Positions 9,457 to 18,992 of a DNA stretch of 64,000 nt are shown piece by piece. Where the stretch lies: NCBI GenBank assembly GCA_028877275.1, contig JAPPFP010000009.1, positions 290,889 to 354,888 of the forward strand, given 5' to 3'. The notes under the pieces are model-generated. The model was given only the letters and a program-made list of their open reading frames with translations, was not told where the DNA came from and ran no database searches. Numbering within the stretch: the stretch's first letter is position 1; each line of letters begins with the position of its first letter. The position numbers and the translations under genes were made by a program. The stretch is from Acidobacteriota bacterium (GTDB lineage Bacteria; Acidobacteriota; Thermoanaerobaculia; Multivoradales; Multivoraceae).

Positions 9457-11169
9457 CTAGATGCGTTCGCTGTCGAAACGCGGTCGGCGGCCGGTGCCGT
9501 AGAGACGGAGCGCTCCTTCCTCGCCGACCGCGTTGGGGCGCTGGAAGATCCAGTTCTGCCAGGCGCTGAGCCGTCCGAAGATCTTGCTTTCCAGGGTTTC
9601 GGGACCGGGGAAGCGGAGGTTGGCCTCCAGCGCGGTCAGCGCGTCGGGCGAGAAGCTGGCCCTTTCCTCGAGCGCGATGCGCACCTCGTCCTCCCAGTCC
9701 AGGTCGTCGAGCACCTCGGTGACCAGCCCGGCGCCTTCGGCGTCTTCGGCTTCCAGAGGCGTCCCGATGAGCGCACGAAGAGAATCGATCGCGTCCTCCT
9801 CGCGGAGGAATCGGGTCTCGAGGCGGGAAAGCCCGTTGGGCGTGGGGAAGGCACCGAAGTTCAGTTCGCCGACCTCGATGGAGGGCGCCGGCGCGCCGTC
9901 TTCGCTCTCGCCTTCGAACATGTAGGCGCGGTCGGAGGCCAGCGCCAGTTCGAGCAGCAGACCCGCGAAGCAGCTTCCCGGCGTAATCAGCGTGAAGACG
10001 CTGCGTGCGGTGAGATCGAGGCGCTTGAGCACCCGTTTCCAGTACAGCAGCACCTCGTGCAGGAACCAGTGCTTGCGCTTCCGGTGAAGGAACGCGTCGA
10101 AGGCGGCCGCCGTGCCCAGGTCGCCTTCGGACTCGATGACGAGCTGCCCGATCCGGGTTTCGTTGAGGCGCAGGTGGAGCAGGGCGTCGTCGAGTTCGCG
10201 CGCCAGGACGAGAGGCCAGAAGCCGGCGCTCCCGGCCAGTGCTTCCGAGGCGTCGCCCGGCGGCGGCCCCGTTGGGCCGAGCACGGTCAGGTGCGCGGCG
10301 CCGAGCGCGCGGTCGAACTCGATGCGAAGCGTGCTGTAGACGATCGAGTCTCCTTCCAGCTTCGGGTCGACGTCGGGCCAGTCGGCGCCTTCGGCCGCGG
10401 CGGGGCGGTCGCTCGAAGCGGCGAGTTGCAACGCCCGCTCCTTTGCGCCGTCGTCGAAGGACGAACGGGGCAGCAGTTCATCGACCAGGTTCCAGTCCAC
10501 GGCGCGCCTACCCTTGACGCCTTCCTCCAGGGTGCAGAAGAGATCGGCCCGGTCGCGGCGGACGCGGCGCTTGTCGAGGAGCCGCGTCAACCCGCCGGTG
10601 CCGGGAAGCACTCCCAGGAGCGGCACCTCGGGGAGCGAGACGGCGGAGCTGCCGTCGTCGGCGAGCAGGATGCGATCGCAGGCGAGCGCCAGCTCGTAGC
10701 CGCCCCCGGCCGCCGTGCCACGGACGGCGCAGAGGTAGCGCTGGCCGGAGTGCTGGCAGGCGTCCTCGATCGCCAGGCGGGTCTCGTTCGTGAACTTGCA
10801 GAAGTTCACCTTCAACTGGTGCGAGGAGGAGCCGAGCATGCCGATGTTGGCGCCGGCGCAGAAGATGCGCTCGCGGGCGGAGCGGAGCACCACGGCGTGG
10901 ACCTCCGGATGCTCGAAGCGCAGCCGCTGGGTGGCATCGTAGAGCTCGAAGTCGACGCCCAGATCGTAGGAGTTCTGCTTGAGCTGGTAGCCGGGCCGTA
11001 GCCCCGCCTGCTCGTCGACCTCCAGGGTCAGGAAGGCGAGCGGCGGCTCGATCCTGAGCCGCCAGTGCCGGTAGCGGTCGGGGTGAGTGCGGAAGTCGAT
11101 GGACCCTTCCGGGACGGTCTCACCGGCCGGGTGCCCGGAGGGTCCGTCCGCGGTGACCTGCTTGGACAT
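9457..11169 (-). CDS. boxC: 2,3-epoxybenzoyl-CoA dihydrolase (benzoyl-CoA-dihydrodiol lyase) BoxC
   Basis: 570 aa from ATG 11169; double crotonase-like fold: RERIFCAGANIGMLGSSSHQLKVNFCKFTNETR, RGTAAGGGYELALACDRILLADD. Confidence 0.92.
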   Translation of the reverse strand: MSKQVTADGPSGHPAGETVPEGSIDFRTHPDRYRHWRLRIEPPLAFLTLEVDEQAGLRPGYQLKQNSYDLGVDFELYDATQRLRFEHPEVHAVVLRSARERIFCAGANIGMLGSSSHQLKVNFCKFTNETRLAIEDACQHSGQRYLCAVRGTAAGGGYELALACDRILLADDGSSAVSLPEVPLLGVLPGTGGLTRLLDKRRVRRDRADLFCTLEEGVKGRRAVDWNLVDELLPRSSFDDGAKERALQLAASSDRPAAAEGADWPDVDPKLEGDSIVYSTLRIEFDRALGAAHLTVLGPTGPPPGDASEALAGSAGFWPLVLARELDDALLHLRLNETRIGQLVIESEGDLGTAAAFDAFLHRKRKHWFLHEVLLYWKRVLKRLDLTARSVFTLITPGSCFAGLLLELALASDRAYMFEGESEDGAPAPSIEVGELNFGAFPTPNGLSRLETRFLREEDAIDSLRALIGTPLEAEDAEGAGLVTEVLDDLDWEDEVRIALEERASFSPDALTALEANLRFPGPETLESKIFGRLSAWQNWIFQRPNAVGEEGALRLYGTGRRPRFDSERI

Positions 11170-11218
11170 CTGGTTGGTAGGGGAGCGCAGTGGCGGTTCG
11201 TGAGTATAGTCACGGCTC

Positions 11219-12361
11219 GTGAGCGTCCCGGCCCCTGACGATCGCGGCGAGAGCAGCGTTCCACACGTCGAGTTCGTTGGGGTAGACAAGAGCTACGACG
11301 GCGAGAACCTGGTCGTGCGCGGGCTCGATCTCGCCGTGAGGCGGGGCGAGTTCCTGACCCTGCTGGGTCCCTCCGGCTCGGGCAAGACGACCTGCCTGAT
11401 GATGCTCGCGGGCTTCGAGGCGCCGACCGCAGGCACGATCCGGATCGCCGGCCGGCCGATCCAGGATCTGCCGCCGCACAAGCGCGGAATCGGCATGGTC
11501 TTCCAGAACTACGCCCTGTTCCCCCACATGACGGTGGGCGGCAACCTGGCCTTTCCGCTCGAGGTCCGCGGCGTCGAAGCGGCCGTGCGGCGGGAGCGGG
11601 TCGAGCGGGCCCTCAGTCTGGTGCAACTGGAGGGACTCGAGGACCGGCGACCGGCGCAGCTTTCGGGCGGTCAGCAGCAGCGCGTGGCGATCGCCCGCGC
11701 GCTGGTGTTCGAGCCCGAGATCGTTCTCATGGACGAGCCGCTCGGCGCTCTGGACCGCCGGCTCCGGGAGGAGATGCAGTACGAGATCCGGCGCATCCAC
11801 TCGACCCTGGGGGTGACGGTCGTCTACGTGACGCACGACCAACAGGAGGCGATGACGCTCTCCGACCGGGTGGCCGTGTTCCACAACGGCGTCATCGAGC
11901 AGGCGGCGTCGCCGGAGGTCCTCTACGAGGAACCCGAGAAGGCCTTCGTGGCCCGGTTCATCGGCGAGAACAACCGGCTCGACGGCGTCGTGGTCAGCGA
12001 GGAGGACGGCGTCTGCGAAGTCGACATCGGCGGCCAGTCGATCCGGGCGATGAGCCTGGGTCTGTGCCCGCCGGGCGCCCAAACCACGGTCGTCATCCGC
12101 CCCGAGCGCGTCGCGGTGGCGCCGCTGCCCGGCCGCTACCGGAACGAAGTCGAGACGCGGATCGACGACATGATCTTCCTGGGCGACCATCTGCGCCTTC
12201 ACATGACGGTCGGAGGCGCCTCCGACTTCATCGCCAAGATCCCGAACGTGGTCGGTCACGGCGCCGTGCTGCCGGGCGACACGGTACGGGTCGGCTGGGC
12301 GGCGCTCGACTGCCGGGCGCTGGTGCCCGAGAAGCTGGCGGAAGGCGAAGAAGAGTGGTGA
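11219..12361 (+). CDS. Polyamine-type ABC transporter ATP-binding protein (PotA-like)
   Basis: 380 aa; Walker A GPSGSGKTT, LSGGQQQRVAIARALVFEPEIVLMDEPLGALD, C-terminal TOBE-like region. Confidence 0.93.
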   Translation: MSVPAPDDRGESSVPHVEFVGVDKSYDGENLVVRGLDLAVRRGEFLTLLGPSGSGKTTCLMMLAGFEAPTAGTIRIAGRPIQDLPPHKRGIGMVFQNYALFPHMTVGGNLAFPLEVRGVEAAVRRERVERALSLVQLEGLEDRRPAQLSGGQQQRVAIARALVFEPEIVLMDEPLGALDRRLREEMQYEIRRIHSTLGVTVVYVTHDQQEAMTLSDRVAVFHNGVIEQAASPEVLYEEPEKAFVARFIGENNRLDGVVVSEEDGVCEVDIGGQSIRAMSLGLCPPGAQTTVVIRPERVAVAPLPGRYRNEVETRIDDMIFLGDHLRLHMTVGGASDFIAKIPNVVGHGAVLPGDTVRVGWAALDCRALVPEKLAEGEEEW

Positions 12362-13473
12362 GGGCGGCCGCCGTCGCGGTCGCCGCGCTGCTGGCCGGCT
12401 GCGCGCCCCAGGCGGGAGATGGGACGGAGCAAGCCTCTCCGGGCCCCGAGGCCAACGGAGAATCGATCACCGTCGTCTCCTACGGCGGTTCCTACGCCCG
12501 CGCCTGCGTTCTCGGCTACCACGAGTCCTTCACCGCCGAGACCGGCATCCAGGTCAACCTGGAGGACTTCAACGGCGGCCTGGCGCAGATCCGCGCCCAG
12601 GTCGAGGCCGGCGCCGTTCACTGGGACGTCGTCGATCTGGGCGTCGCCGATACCGTGACCGGTTGCGACGAGGGCGTCCTGGAACTGATCCGCCCCGAGC
12701 TGCTGCCGCCGGGTCCGAACGGCGAGGCGCCGGCGGACGACTTCCTCCCCGAGACGAACACGGAGTGCGGCGTGGGCACGCTGCTCTACTCCACGATCTA
12801 CGCCTACAACCCGGAGACTTTGCCGGGTCCCGCGCCGAGCACGCTCGCCGACTTCTTCGACCTGCAGCGCTTCCCCGGGCGCCGGGGCATGCAGCGGAAG
12901 CCGGAGGCGAACCTGGAGTTCGCGCTGATGGCCGACGGCGTGCCGAAGGAGCGGATCTACGAGTTGCTCGGGACGCCGGAGGGCCTCGACCGCGCATTCC
13001 GGAAGCTGGACACGATCAAGGCCGACGTCGTGTGGTGGGAGGCGGGCGCGCAGCCGCCGCAGCTCCTCGCCGACGGCGAGGTCATCATGAGCACCGCCTG
13101 GAACGGACGGATCTTCAACGCCCAGGTCCTGGAGGAGCAGCCCTTCGTCATCGTCTGGGACGGACAGATCATGGACCGGGGCCAGCTCGTCGTCGTCGCA
13201 GGCACTCCGCACCTCGAGGGCGCCCTGCGGTTCATGCGCCATGCCGCCCGCTCCGAGTCGATGGCGGGCGTCGGGAAGTACATCGCCTACAGTCCCGCGC
13301 GCCGTTCCGGCCAGGCGCTGATCGACCGGCACGCGGAGACGGGCACGGACATGTGGCCGCACATGCCGACGAACCCCGCGAACATGAAGAACTTCCTGAT
13401 GGCCGACTGGGAGTGGTGGGCCGACCACAGGGACGAGATGCAGGAGCGGTTCGCCGCCTGGCTGGCGCGATGA
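12358..13473 (+). CDS. Polyamine-type ABC transporter substrate-binding lipoprotein (copy 1)
   Basis: From GTG 12358: VRAAAVAVAALLAGC lipobox then ITVVSYGGSYARA...; overlaps the ATPase stop (GTGA). Confidence 0.88.
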   Translation: MRAAAVAVAALLAGCAPQAGDGTEQASPGPEANGESITVVSYGGSYARACVLGYHESFTAETGIQVNLEDFNGGLAQIRAQVEAGAVHWDVVDLGVADTVTGCDEGVLELIRPELLPPGPNGEAPADDFLPETNTECGVGTLLYSTIYAYNPETLPGPAPSTLADFFDLQRFPGRRGMQRKPEANLEFALMADGVPKERIYELLGTPEGLDRAFRKLDTIKADVVWWEAGAQPPQLLADGEVIMSTAWNGRIFNAQVLEEQPFVIVWDGQIMDRGQLVVVAGTPHLEGALRFMRHAARSESMAGVGKYIAYSPARRSGQALIDRHAETGTDMWPHMPTNPANMKNFLMADWEWWADHRDEMQERFAAWLAR

Positions 13474-14588
13474 GGAGTTCGGGCGCAGTCGTCCTGAGCG
13501 TTGTCCTGGTCGCCGGCTGCCGGCTGGCCGCGGACCCGCCTCCGGGTGCGGCGCCGGGCAGCGAGGCGGGTGAGCGCTCGATCACTGCCGTTTCCTACGG
13601 AGGCTCCTACGCCCGCGCCGTCGTGAGGGGGTACCACGAGTCCTACACGGAAGCGACCGGCGTTCGGGTCGACCTGGCCGACTTCCAGGGTGGACTGGCC
13701 CAGGTCCGGGCCCAGGTGGAAGCCGGCGTGGTCCACTGGGATGTCGTCGATCTCTCCGTGGCCGAGGCGGTCAGCGGTTGCGACGAAGGCGTCCTGGAGT
13801 TGATCGACCCCGCGATCCTGCCGGCGGGTCCCAACGGCGAGTTGCCGGAGGACGACTTTCTGCCCGAGATGAACACGGAGTGCGGCGTGGGCAACCTGCT
13901 GTTCTCCTCGATCTTCGCGTACAACCGGGAGGTCCTGACGGGACCGCCGCCGACCCGGCTCGCCGACTTCTTCGACCTGGAACGGTTTCCCGGGCGGCGT
14001 GGCGTGAGGCGGTCGCCGGAGGCCATTCTGGAGATGGCGCTGATGGCGGACGGGGTTCCCAAGGACCGCCTGTACGAGGTGCTGAGCACGCCCGAGGGTC
14101 TCGAGCGGGTGTTCCGGAAGCTGGACACGATCAAGGACCAGGTCGTGTGGTGGGACACCTCCGCCCAGGCGCCGCAGTTGCTGGCGGACGGCGAGGTGCT
14201 GATGACGATGGCCGCCAACGGGCGCATCTTCAATGCCCAGGTGCTCGAGGGGCAGCCGTTCGTCATCGTCTGGGATGGCCAGGTTCTGAACCGCGGCCAG
14301 CTTGCGGTCGTCGCCGGTACGCCGCGACTCGAGGACGCGATGCGATTCGTCCAGCATGCGGCCCGCGCCGAGTCGATGGCGGGTGTTGGCCGCTACATCG
14401 CCTACAGTCCGGCGCGCTACTCGGCGGAGAAGCTGATCGACCGGCACTTCGAAACGGGCACGGAGATGTGGCCGCACATGCCGACGAACCCCGCGAACAT
14501 GAAGAACTACCTGATGACCGACTGGCAGTGGTGGGCGGACCACGGCGACGAGATGCTGGAACGCTTCGCCGCCTGGCTGGCGCGATGA
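13470..14588 (+). CDS. Polyamine-type ABC transporter substrate-binding lipoprotein (copy 2, tandem paralog)
   Basis: 373 aa; lipobox VLVAGC; closely similar to 12358..13473 along its length. Confidence 0.9.
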   Translation: MRSSGAVVLSVVLVAGCRLAADPPPGAAPGSEAGERSITAVSYGGSYARAVVRGYHESYTEATGVRVDLADFQGGLAQVRAQVEAGVVHWDVVDLSVAEAVSGCDEGVLELIDPAILPAGPNGELPEDDFLPEMNTECGVGNLLFSSIFAYNREVLTGPPPTRLADFFDLERFPGRRGVRRSPEAILEMALMADGVPKDRLYEVLSTPEGLERVFRKLDTIKDQVVWWDTSAQAPQLLADGEVLMTMAANGRIFNAQVLEGQPFVIVWDGQVLNRGQLAVVAGTPRLEDAMRFVQHAARAESMAGVGRYIAYSPARYSAEKLIDRHFETGTEMWPHMPTNPANMKNYLMTDWQWWADHGDEMLERFAAWLAR

Positions 14589-14604
14589 GGGTTGGGATCG
14601 AGCC

Positions 14605-15882
14605 GTGACCTCCCAGGAGTCTCCAAGCGTCGGCCAGCCGCCTGCGCGGCCGCTATGGCGGCGGGCGCTCGGCCCGCGGTTGCGCGCAGCCGGTCTCGCC
14701 CTGCCGCTCGTGGCATTCGTCAGCGTGACCTTCCTCGGCCCCATGCTCAGCCTGCTGACGAAGAGCTTCCATGATCCCGAGGTCGCCGACGCGCTGCCCG
14801 AGACGATGGCCGCGTTGCGCGGCTGGGACGGCCAGGGGACGCCGCCCGACGAGGCCTTCGCGGCCGTCGCCCGCGAATTCGTAGCGGCGCGGACGGAGCG
14901 CACCCTCGGACGAACGGCGAACCGCGTGAACCGCGTCGTCAGCGGAATGCGCAGCACGATCATGGGTGACTCGCGTGAGATGGTCGATGCGGCCGCGGCT
15001 GCCGAAGCGGCCGGCGCGGTGACGGACGGCGCGTTCTGGCGGGAGACGATGATCGCCATCGACCCCCGCTGGGGCGGCCCGGAACCGTGGCGAGCCCTCG
15101 AGGCCGCCGGCCAGCGGTTCACGGCCCGTCACTACCTCAAGGCCCTCGACTTCGAGCGGGGTCCCGACGGCGGCTACGTGCGAGCGCCGGAGGTGTGGCG
15201 GATCTACGTGCCGCTCTTCTGGCGGACATTCCTGGTCAGCCTCGGCGTCACGCTGCTGTGCCTGGTCATCGGTTATCCGGTGGCGCACATGATCGCCAAC
15301 TCGCCGCCGAAGCGCGCCAACGTCCTGCTGCTGCTCGTTCTGCTGCCGTTCTGGACGTCGCTGCTCGTGCGGACCACCTCGTGGATCGTGCTGCTCCAGA
15401 ACCAGGGCATCGTGAACGACTTCCTGGTCGCGATCGGCCTGATCGGCGACGAGGGCCGGATCGCGATGATCTACAACATGACCGGCACCTTCATCGCGAT
15501 GACGCACGTGCTGCTGCCGTTCCTGGTGCTTCCCCTCTACTCGGTCATGCGGTCCGTTCCGCCGGCCTACATGAACGCGGCCGTGTCGCTCGGGGCGACG
15601 CCCTTCCAGGCGCTTCGCCGGGTCTACTGGCCGCAGACGCTGCCGGGCGTCGGCGCCGGCTGCCTGCTCACCTTCATCCTGGCGATCGGCTACTACATCA
15701 CTCCGGCCCTGGTCGGCGGCCAGAGCGGTCAGTTGATCTCGAACATGATCGCCTACCACGTCCAGACCTCGCTCAACTGGGGTCTGGCGGCGGCGCTGGC
15801 GGCGCTGCTGCTGGGCGGCGTGACCCTGCTCTACGTCGTGTACGACCGCCTGGTCGGCATCGACCGGATCGGGCTCGGATGA
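14605..15882 (+). CDS. ABC transporter permease (PotB-like) with long insertion after TM1
   Basis: 425 aa; multiple TMs; permease loop region YMNAAVSLGATPFQALRRVYWPQTLPG. Confidence 0.9.
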   Translation: MTSQESPSVGQPPARPLWRRALGPRLRAAGLALPLVAFVSVTFLGPMLSLLTKSFHDPEVADALPETMAALRGWDGQGTPPDEAFAAVAREFVAARTERTLGRTANRVNRVVSGMRSTIMGDSREMVDAAAAAEAAGAVTDGAFWRETMIAIDPRWGGPEPWRALEAAGQRFTARHYLKALDFERGPDGGYVRAPEVWRIYVPLFWRTFLVSLGVTLLCLVIGYPVAHMIANSPPKRANVLLLLVLLPFWTSLLVRTTSWIVLLQNQGIVNDFLVAIGLIGDEGRIAMIYNMTGTFIAMTHVLLPFLVLPLYSVMRSVPPAYMNAAVSLGATPFQALRRVYWPQTLPGVGAGCLLTFILAIGYYITPALVGGQSGQLISNMIAYHVQTSLNWGLAAALAALLLGGVTLLYVVYDRLVGIDRIGLG

Positions 15883-16715
15883 TGGCCGGCACGGCTGTCA
15901 GCCCCGGCTATCGGGTCGCCCGCTGGGGCTACGTGGCGTTCTGCGTCGCCGCCTTCATCTTCCTGATCGCGCCGATCCTGGTGCTCGTGCCGCTCAGTTT
16001 CAACGCCGAGCCCTACTTCACCTTTACCGAGGGCATGCTGCGGTTCGACCCGGAGGCGTATTCGCTCCGCTGGTATCGCAGCGTCTTCGACGGCGACGAA
16101 TGGACGCGGCCGCTCGCCAACAGCCTGGTCATCGGCCTCTCGGCCACCGTCGTCGCCACCGTGCTCGGGGCCGCCGCGGCGCTCGGCCTGGCCCACCCGG
16201 CGATGCCGGGCCGCAAGATCGTCACGGCGCTCCTCATCTCGCCGATGATCACGCCGGTCATCATCGCCGGCGTCGGCATGTTCTTCTTCTACTCGAACCT
16301 CGGGCTGGCGCAGACCCACGTCGGGATCATCCTCGCGCACGCCGTGTTCGGCGCGCCCTTCGTGGTGATCACGGTGAGCGCGACGCTGGCCGGCTTCGAC
16401 TGGACGGTCATGCGCGCGGCCGCCAACCTGGGCGCGAACCCGCTCGTCGCCTTCCGCCGGGTGCAACTGCCGCTCATCCTGCCCGGCGTCATCTCGGGTT
16501 CCCTGTTCGCCTTCGCGGCGTCCTTCGACGAACTCGTCATCGTCCTGTTCATGGGCGGTCTGGAACAGCGCACCCTCCCGCGCCAGATGTGGTCCGGCAT
16601 CCGCGAGGAGATCAGCCCGACGATCCTGGCCGTCGCCACCTTCCTGATCGTCTTCGCGTTGCTGGCGTTGAGCACGGTGGAGTGGCTCAGGCGGCGGGGC
16701 GCGGCCCAGGAGTGA
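15879..16715 (+). CDS. ABC transporter permease (PotC-like)
   Basis: 279 aa from ATG 15879; MRAAANLGANPLVAFRRVQLPLILPG permease motif; overlaps upstream stop. Confidence 0.9.
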   Translation: MMAGTAVSPGYRVARWGYVAFCVAAFIFLIAPILVLVPLSFNAEPYFTFTEGMLRFDPEAYSLRWYRSVFDGDEWTRPLANSLVIGLSATVVATVLGAAAALGLAHPAMPGRKIVTALLISPMITPVIIAGVGMFFFYSNLGLAQTHVGIILAHAVFGAPFVVITVSATLAGFDWTVMRAAANLGANPLVAFRRVQLPLILPGVISGSLFAFAASFDELVIVLFMGGLEQRTLPRQMWSGIREEISPTILAVATFLIVFALLALSTVEWLRRRGAAQE

Positions 16716-16746
16716 CGCGCCCGGCGCGGGCCCGACGTTCAGGGCG

Positions 16747-17748
16747 GTGAGCAACGACGACCATGGCATCACGCTGGCGGCGGTCGAAGAGACGCTTGCG
16801 CTGATCGCTCCTCACATCGTTGAGACGCCGGTCGTCGAGTGGTCGGGGCCCGAGATGCGGACGATCCTGCCGGGAGGCAGCCGCGTCCACGCCAAACTCG
16901 AGCTCTTTCAGCGCTCCGGCACGTTCAAGGCGCGCGGGGCGCTGTCGAACGTCCTGCGATTGAGCGCCGGACAACTGCGGGCCGGCGTGACGGCCATGAG
17001 CGCTGGCAATCACGCGATCGCCGTGGCGTATGCAGCGAAGGCGGCGGGGACCAGTGCGAAGGTCGTCATGCAGCGATCGGCCAATCCGGCGCGTGTCGAG
17101 CTGGCCAGGGCGCTAGGCGCCGAGATCCTGATGGCGGAGGATGGCCCGAGCGGATTCGAGATGGTGGCCGCGATCGCGGCGGCGGAGGGCCGGGCGGTGA
17201 TCCATCCATTCGACGGCTTGGCAACGGCCCTCGGCGCGGCGACGCTCGGTCTTGAGATGTATCGGCAGCTTGGCGACCTCGATGTGCTCGTCGTCGCCAT
17301 TGGCGGCGGCGGTCTGGCCGGCGGCGTGTCGGCGATCACGAAGCGATTGAACCCCGAGTGCTTCGTCGTCGGCGTGGAACCCGTGGGCGCCGACGTCATG
17401 CACAGGAGCTTCAGGTCCGGCAGACCGGAGCGCCTCGAAGGCGTGGACACCATCGCGGACAGTCTGGCGCCGCCCATGACCGAACGGCTGCCCTTCACGC
17501 TCTGCAGAAGCAACGTGGATCGGCTCGCCCTGGTCGCCGACCGCGAGTTGGCTCAAGCCATGGGGCTCATCTTCCGCGAACTGAAGCTCGCCGTGGAACC
17601 CGCCTGCGCCGCCAGCACCGCTGCCTTGCCGGGTCTCGCCGGGGAGCTCTCGGGTGCCCGCGTGGGGCTGATCCTCTGCGGGTCGAACATCGACCGGGAT
17701 ACGTACGATCGGTACTGCGAGCTCGGCGAGGGTCGCTTTCGTTCCTGA
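16747..17748 (+). CDS. PLP-dependent threonine/serine dehydratase family
   Basis: 333 aa; FQRSGTFKARGALSNVL (PLP lysine region), GGGGLAGGVSAITK. Confidence 0.9.
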   Translation: MSNDDHGITLAAVEETLALIAPHIVETPVVEWSGPEMRTILPGGSRVHAKLELFQRSGTFKARGALSNVLRLSAGQLRAGVTAMSAGNHAIAVAYAAKAAGTSAKVVMQRSANPARVELARALGAEILMAEDGPSGFEMVAAIAAAEGRAVIHPFDGLATALGAATLGLEMYRQLGDLDVLVVAIGGGGLAGGVSAITKRLNPECFVVGVEPVGADVMHRSFRSGRPERLEGVDTIADSLAPPMTERLPFTLCRSNVDRLALVADRELAQAMGLIFRELKLAVEPACAASTAALPGLAGELSGARVGLILCGSNIDRDTYDRYCELGEGRFRS

Positions 17749-17770
17749 TCGGCGCTCGGGCGTCACGGCG

Positions 17771-18934
17771 TCAGGACGACCGGTACCGCCACAACCCGGT
17801 CGCCGCCATGCTGTAGGCGAACAGCAGCACCGACGCCGCCATACCGGGGACCAGGCCGGCGAGGGCGCCGTACTCCTCGACGATCCAGCCCAGGATGACG
17901 GCGCCGATCAGTGGAGCGCCGAGCAGGCCGAGGCCGAAGACGGACATGACGCGGCCCCGGGTCTGCGGCTCGGCGGCTTCCTGGACGATTGCGCGGGCGA
18001 GCGTGGTCGTGACGCCCATGTTCAGGCCCCAGGCGACGCTCGCCGTCACGACCAGCCACCAGGCCGGTTCGATCCAGATCAGGAACAGGACGAGGATCCG
18101 CGAGAGTTGCAGCACGACGAACCAGCGCCCGGGCTGCTGAAACGGCATGAACCGGAGCATGATCAGGTTGGAGACGACGGCGCCGGCGAAGAACAGGATC
18201 ATCAGCCAGGACAGGAGTTCCGCGTCGCCGTCGTAGACGCGCAGGACGACGAAGGGGAGCACGGTGAAGAAGGCGCCGGCATTGAAGATGCTGGAGACGA
18301 AGTTCACGGTCATCGCGTCGAACACGGGCCGCTGGCGGTAAGAGGCCCGGAAGCCCTCGGCGATGCGGCGCCAGGCGGGCGCGCCGGCCTCCCCGTCGTT
18401 CACGGGCTGCGATCCGATCCGGCGGATCCAGAGAGCCGCGGCGGCCAGGCAGAGGCTCTGGGCCAGCAGGACCTGGCGTAACCCGAAGGAGTCGAGTTGT
18501 CCGGCGACCCGGAGTCCGATCATGTAGGTGAACATGCTGATCGCGGTGGCCGCGGTCACTCCGCGCTGCAGGTCGCGCCCCGCGATCCTGTTCAGCACCG
18601 CCTGCTGCGCCGGGCTGGAGAACGACAGGGCGGCGCTGAGGCCGAGTCCCCAGGCGGTCACCGTCCATACGTTGAGTCCGCCCAGTTCCAGAGCCAGGAC
18701 CAGACCGAAGGGAACGAGCGCCGCGGCGCCGAACACGCGCGTCAGGATCGCCCTGGCGTCCGTGCGGTCCGCGTTGGCTCCGCCCCAGAGCATGATGATC
18801 ACACCGGGCAGGCCGATTGCCGCCTGCAGCGGCCCCACCCGGTCGGCGGGCAGAGCGAGTACGCCGGCGAGCAGCCAGACCAGCAGGAGCTGTTGCATCG
18901 CGAGGCCGGCGCTCGAGCAGGCCCACGACCCCAT
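17771..18934 (-). CDS. MFS transporter (EntS/DHA3-like)
   Basis: 12-TM-like hydrophobic profile; MGSWACSSAGLAMQQLLLVWLLAGV..., NADRTDARAILTR. Start uncertain (a longer N-terminus is possible). Confidence 0.85.
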   Translation of the reverse strand: MGSWACSSAGLAMQQLLLVWLLAGVLALPADRVGPLQAAIGLPGVIIMLWGGANADRTDARAILTRVFGAAALVPFGLVLALELGGLNVWTVTAWGLGLSAALSFSSPAQQAVLNRIAGRDLQRGVTAATAISMFTYMIGLRVAGQLDSFGLRQVLLAQSLCLAAAALWIRRIGSQPVNDGEAGAPAWRRIAEGFRASYRQRPVFDAMTVNFVSSIFNAGAFFTVLPFVVLRVYDGDAELLSWLMILFFAGAVVSNLIMLRFMPFQQPGRWFVVLQLSRILVLFLIWIEPAWWLVVTASVAWGLNMGVTTTLARAIVQEAAEPQTRGRVMSVFGLGLLGAPLIGAVILGWIVEEYGALAGLVPGMAASVLLFAYSMAATGLWRYRSS

Positions 18935-18992
18935 GTACGCTAGGAGGCCCGGTCGGCGCCACAGGCTGACGGCAGGGGTGGCGGGAGAGACG

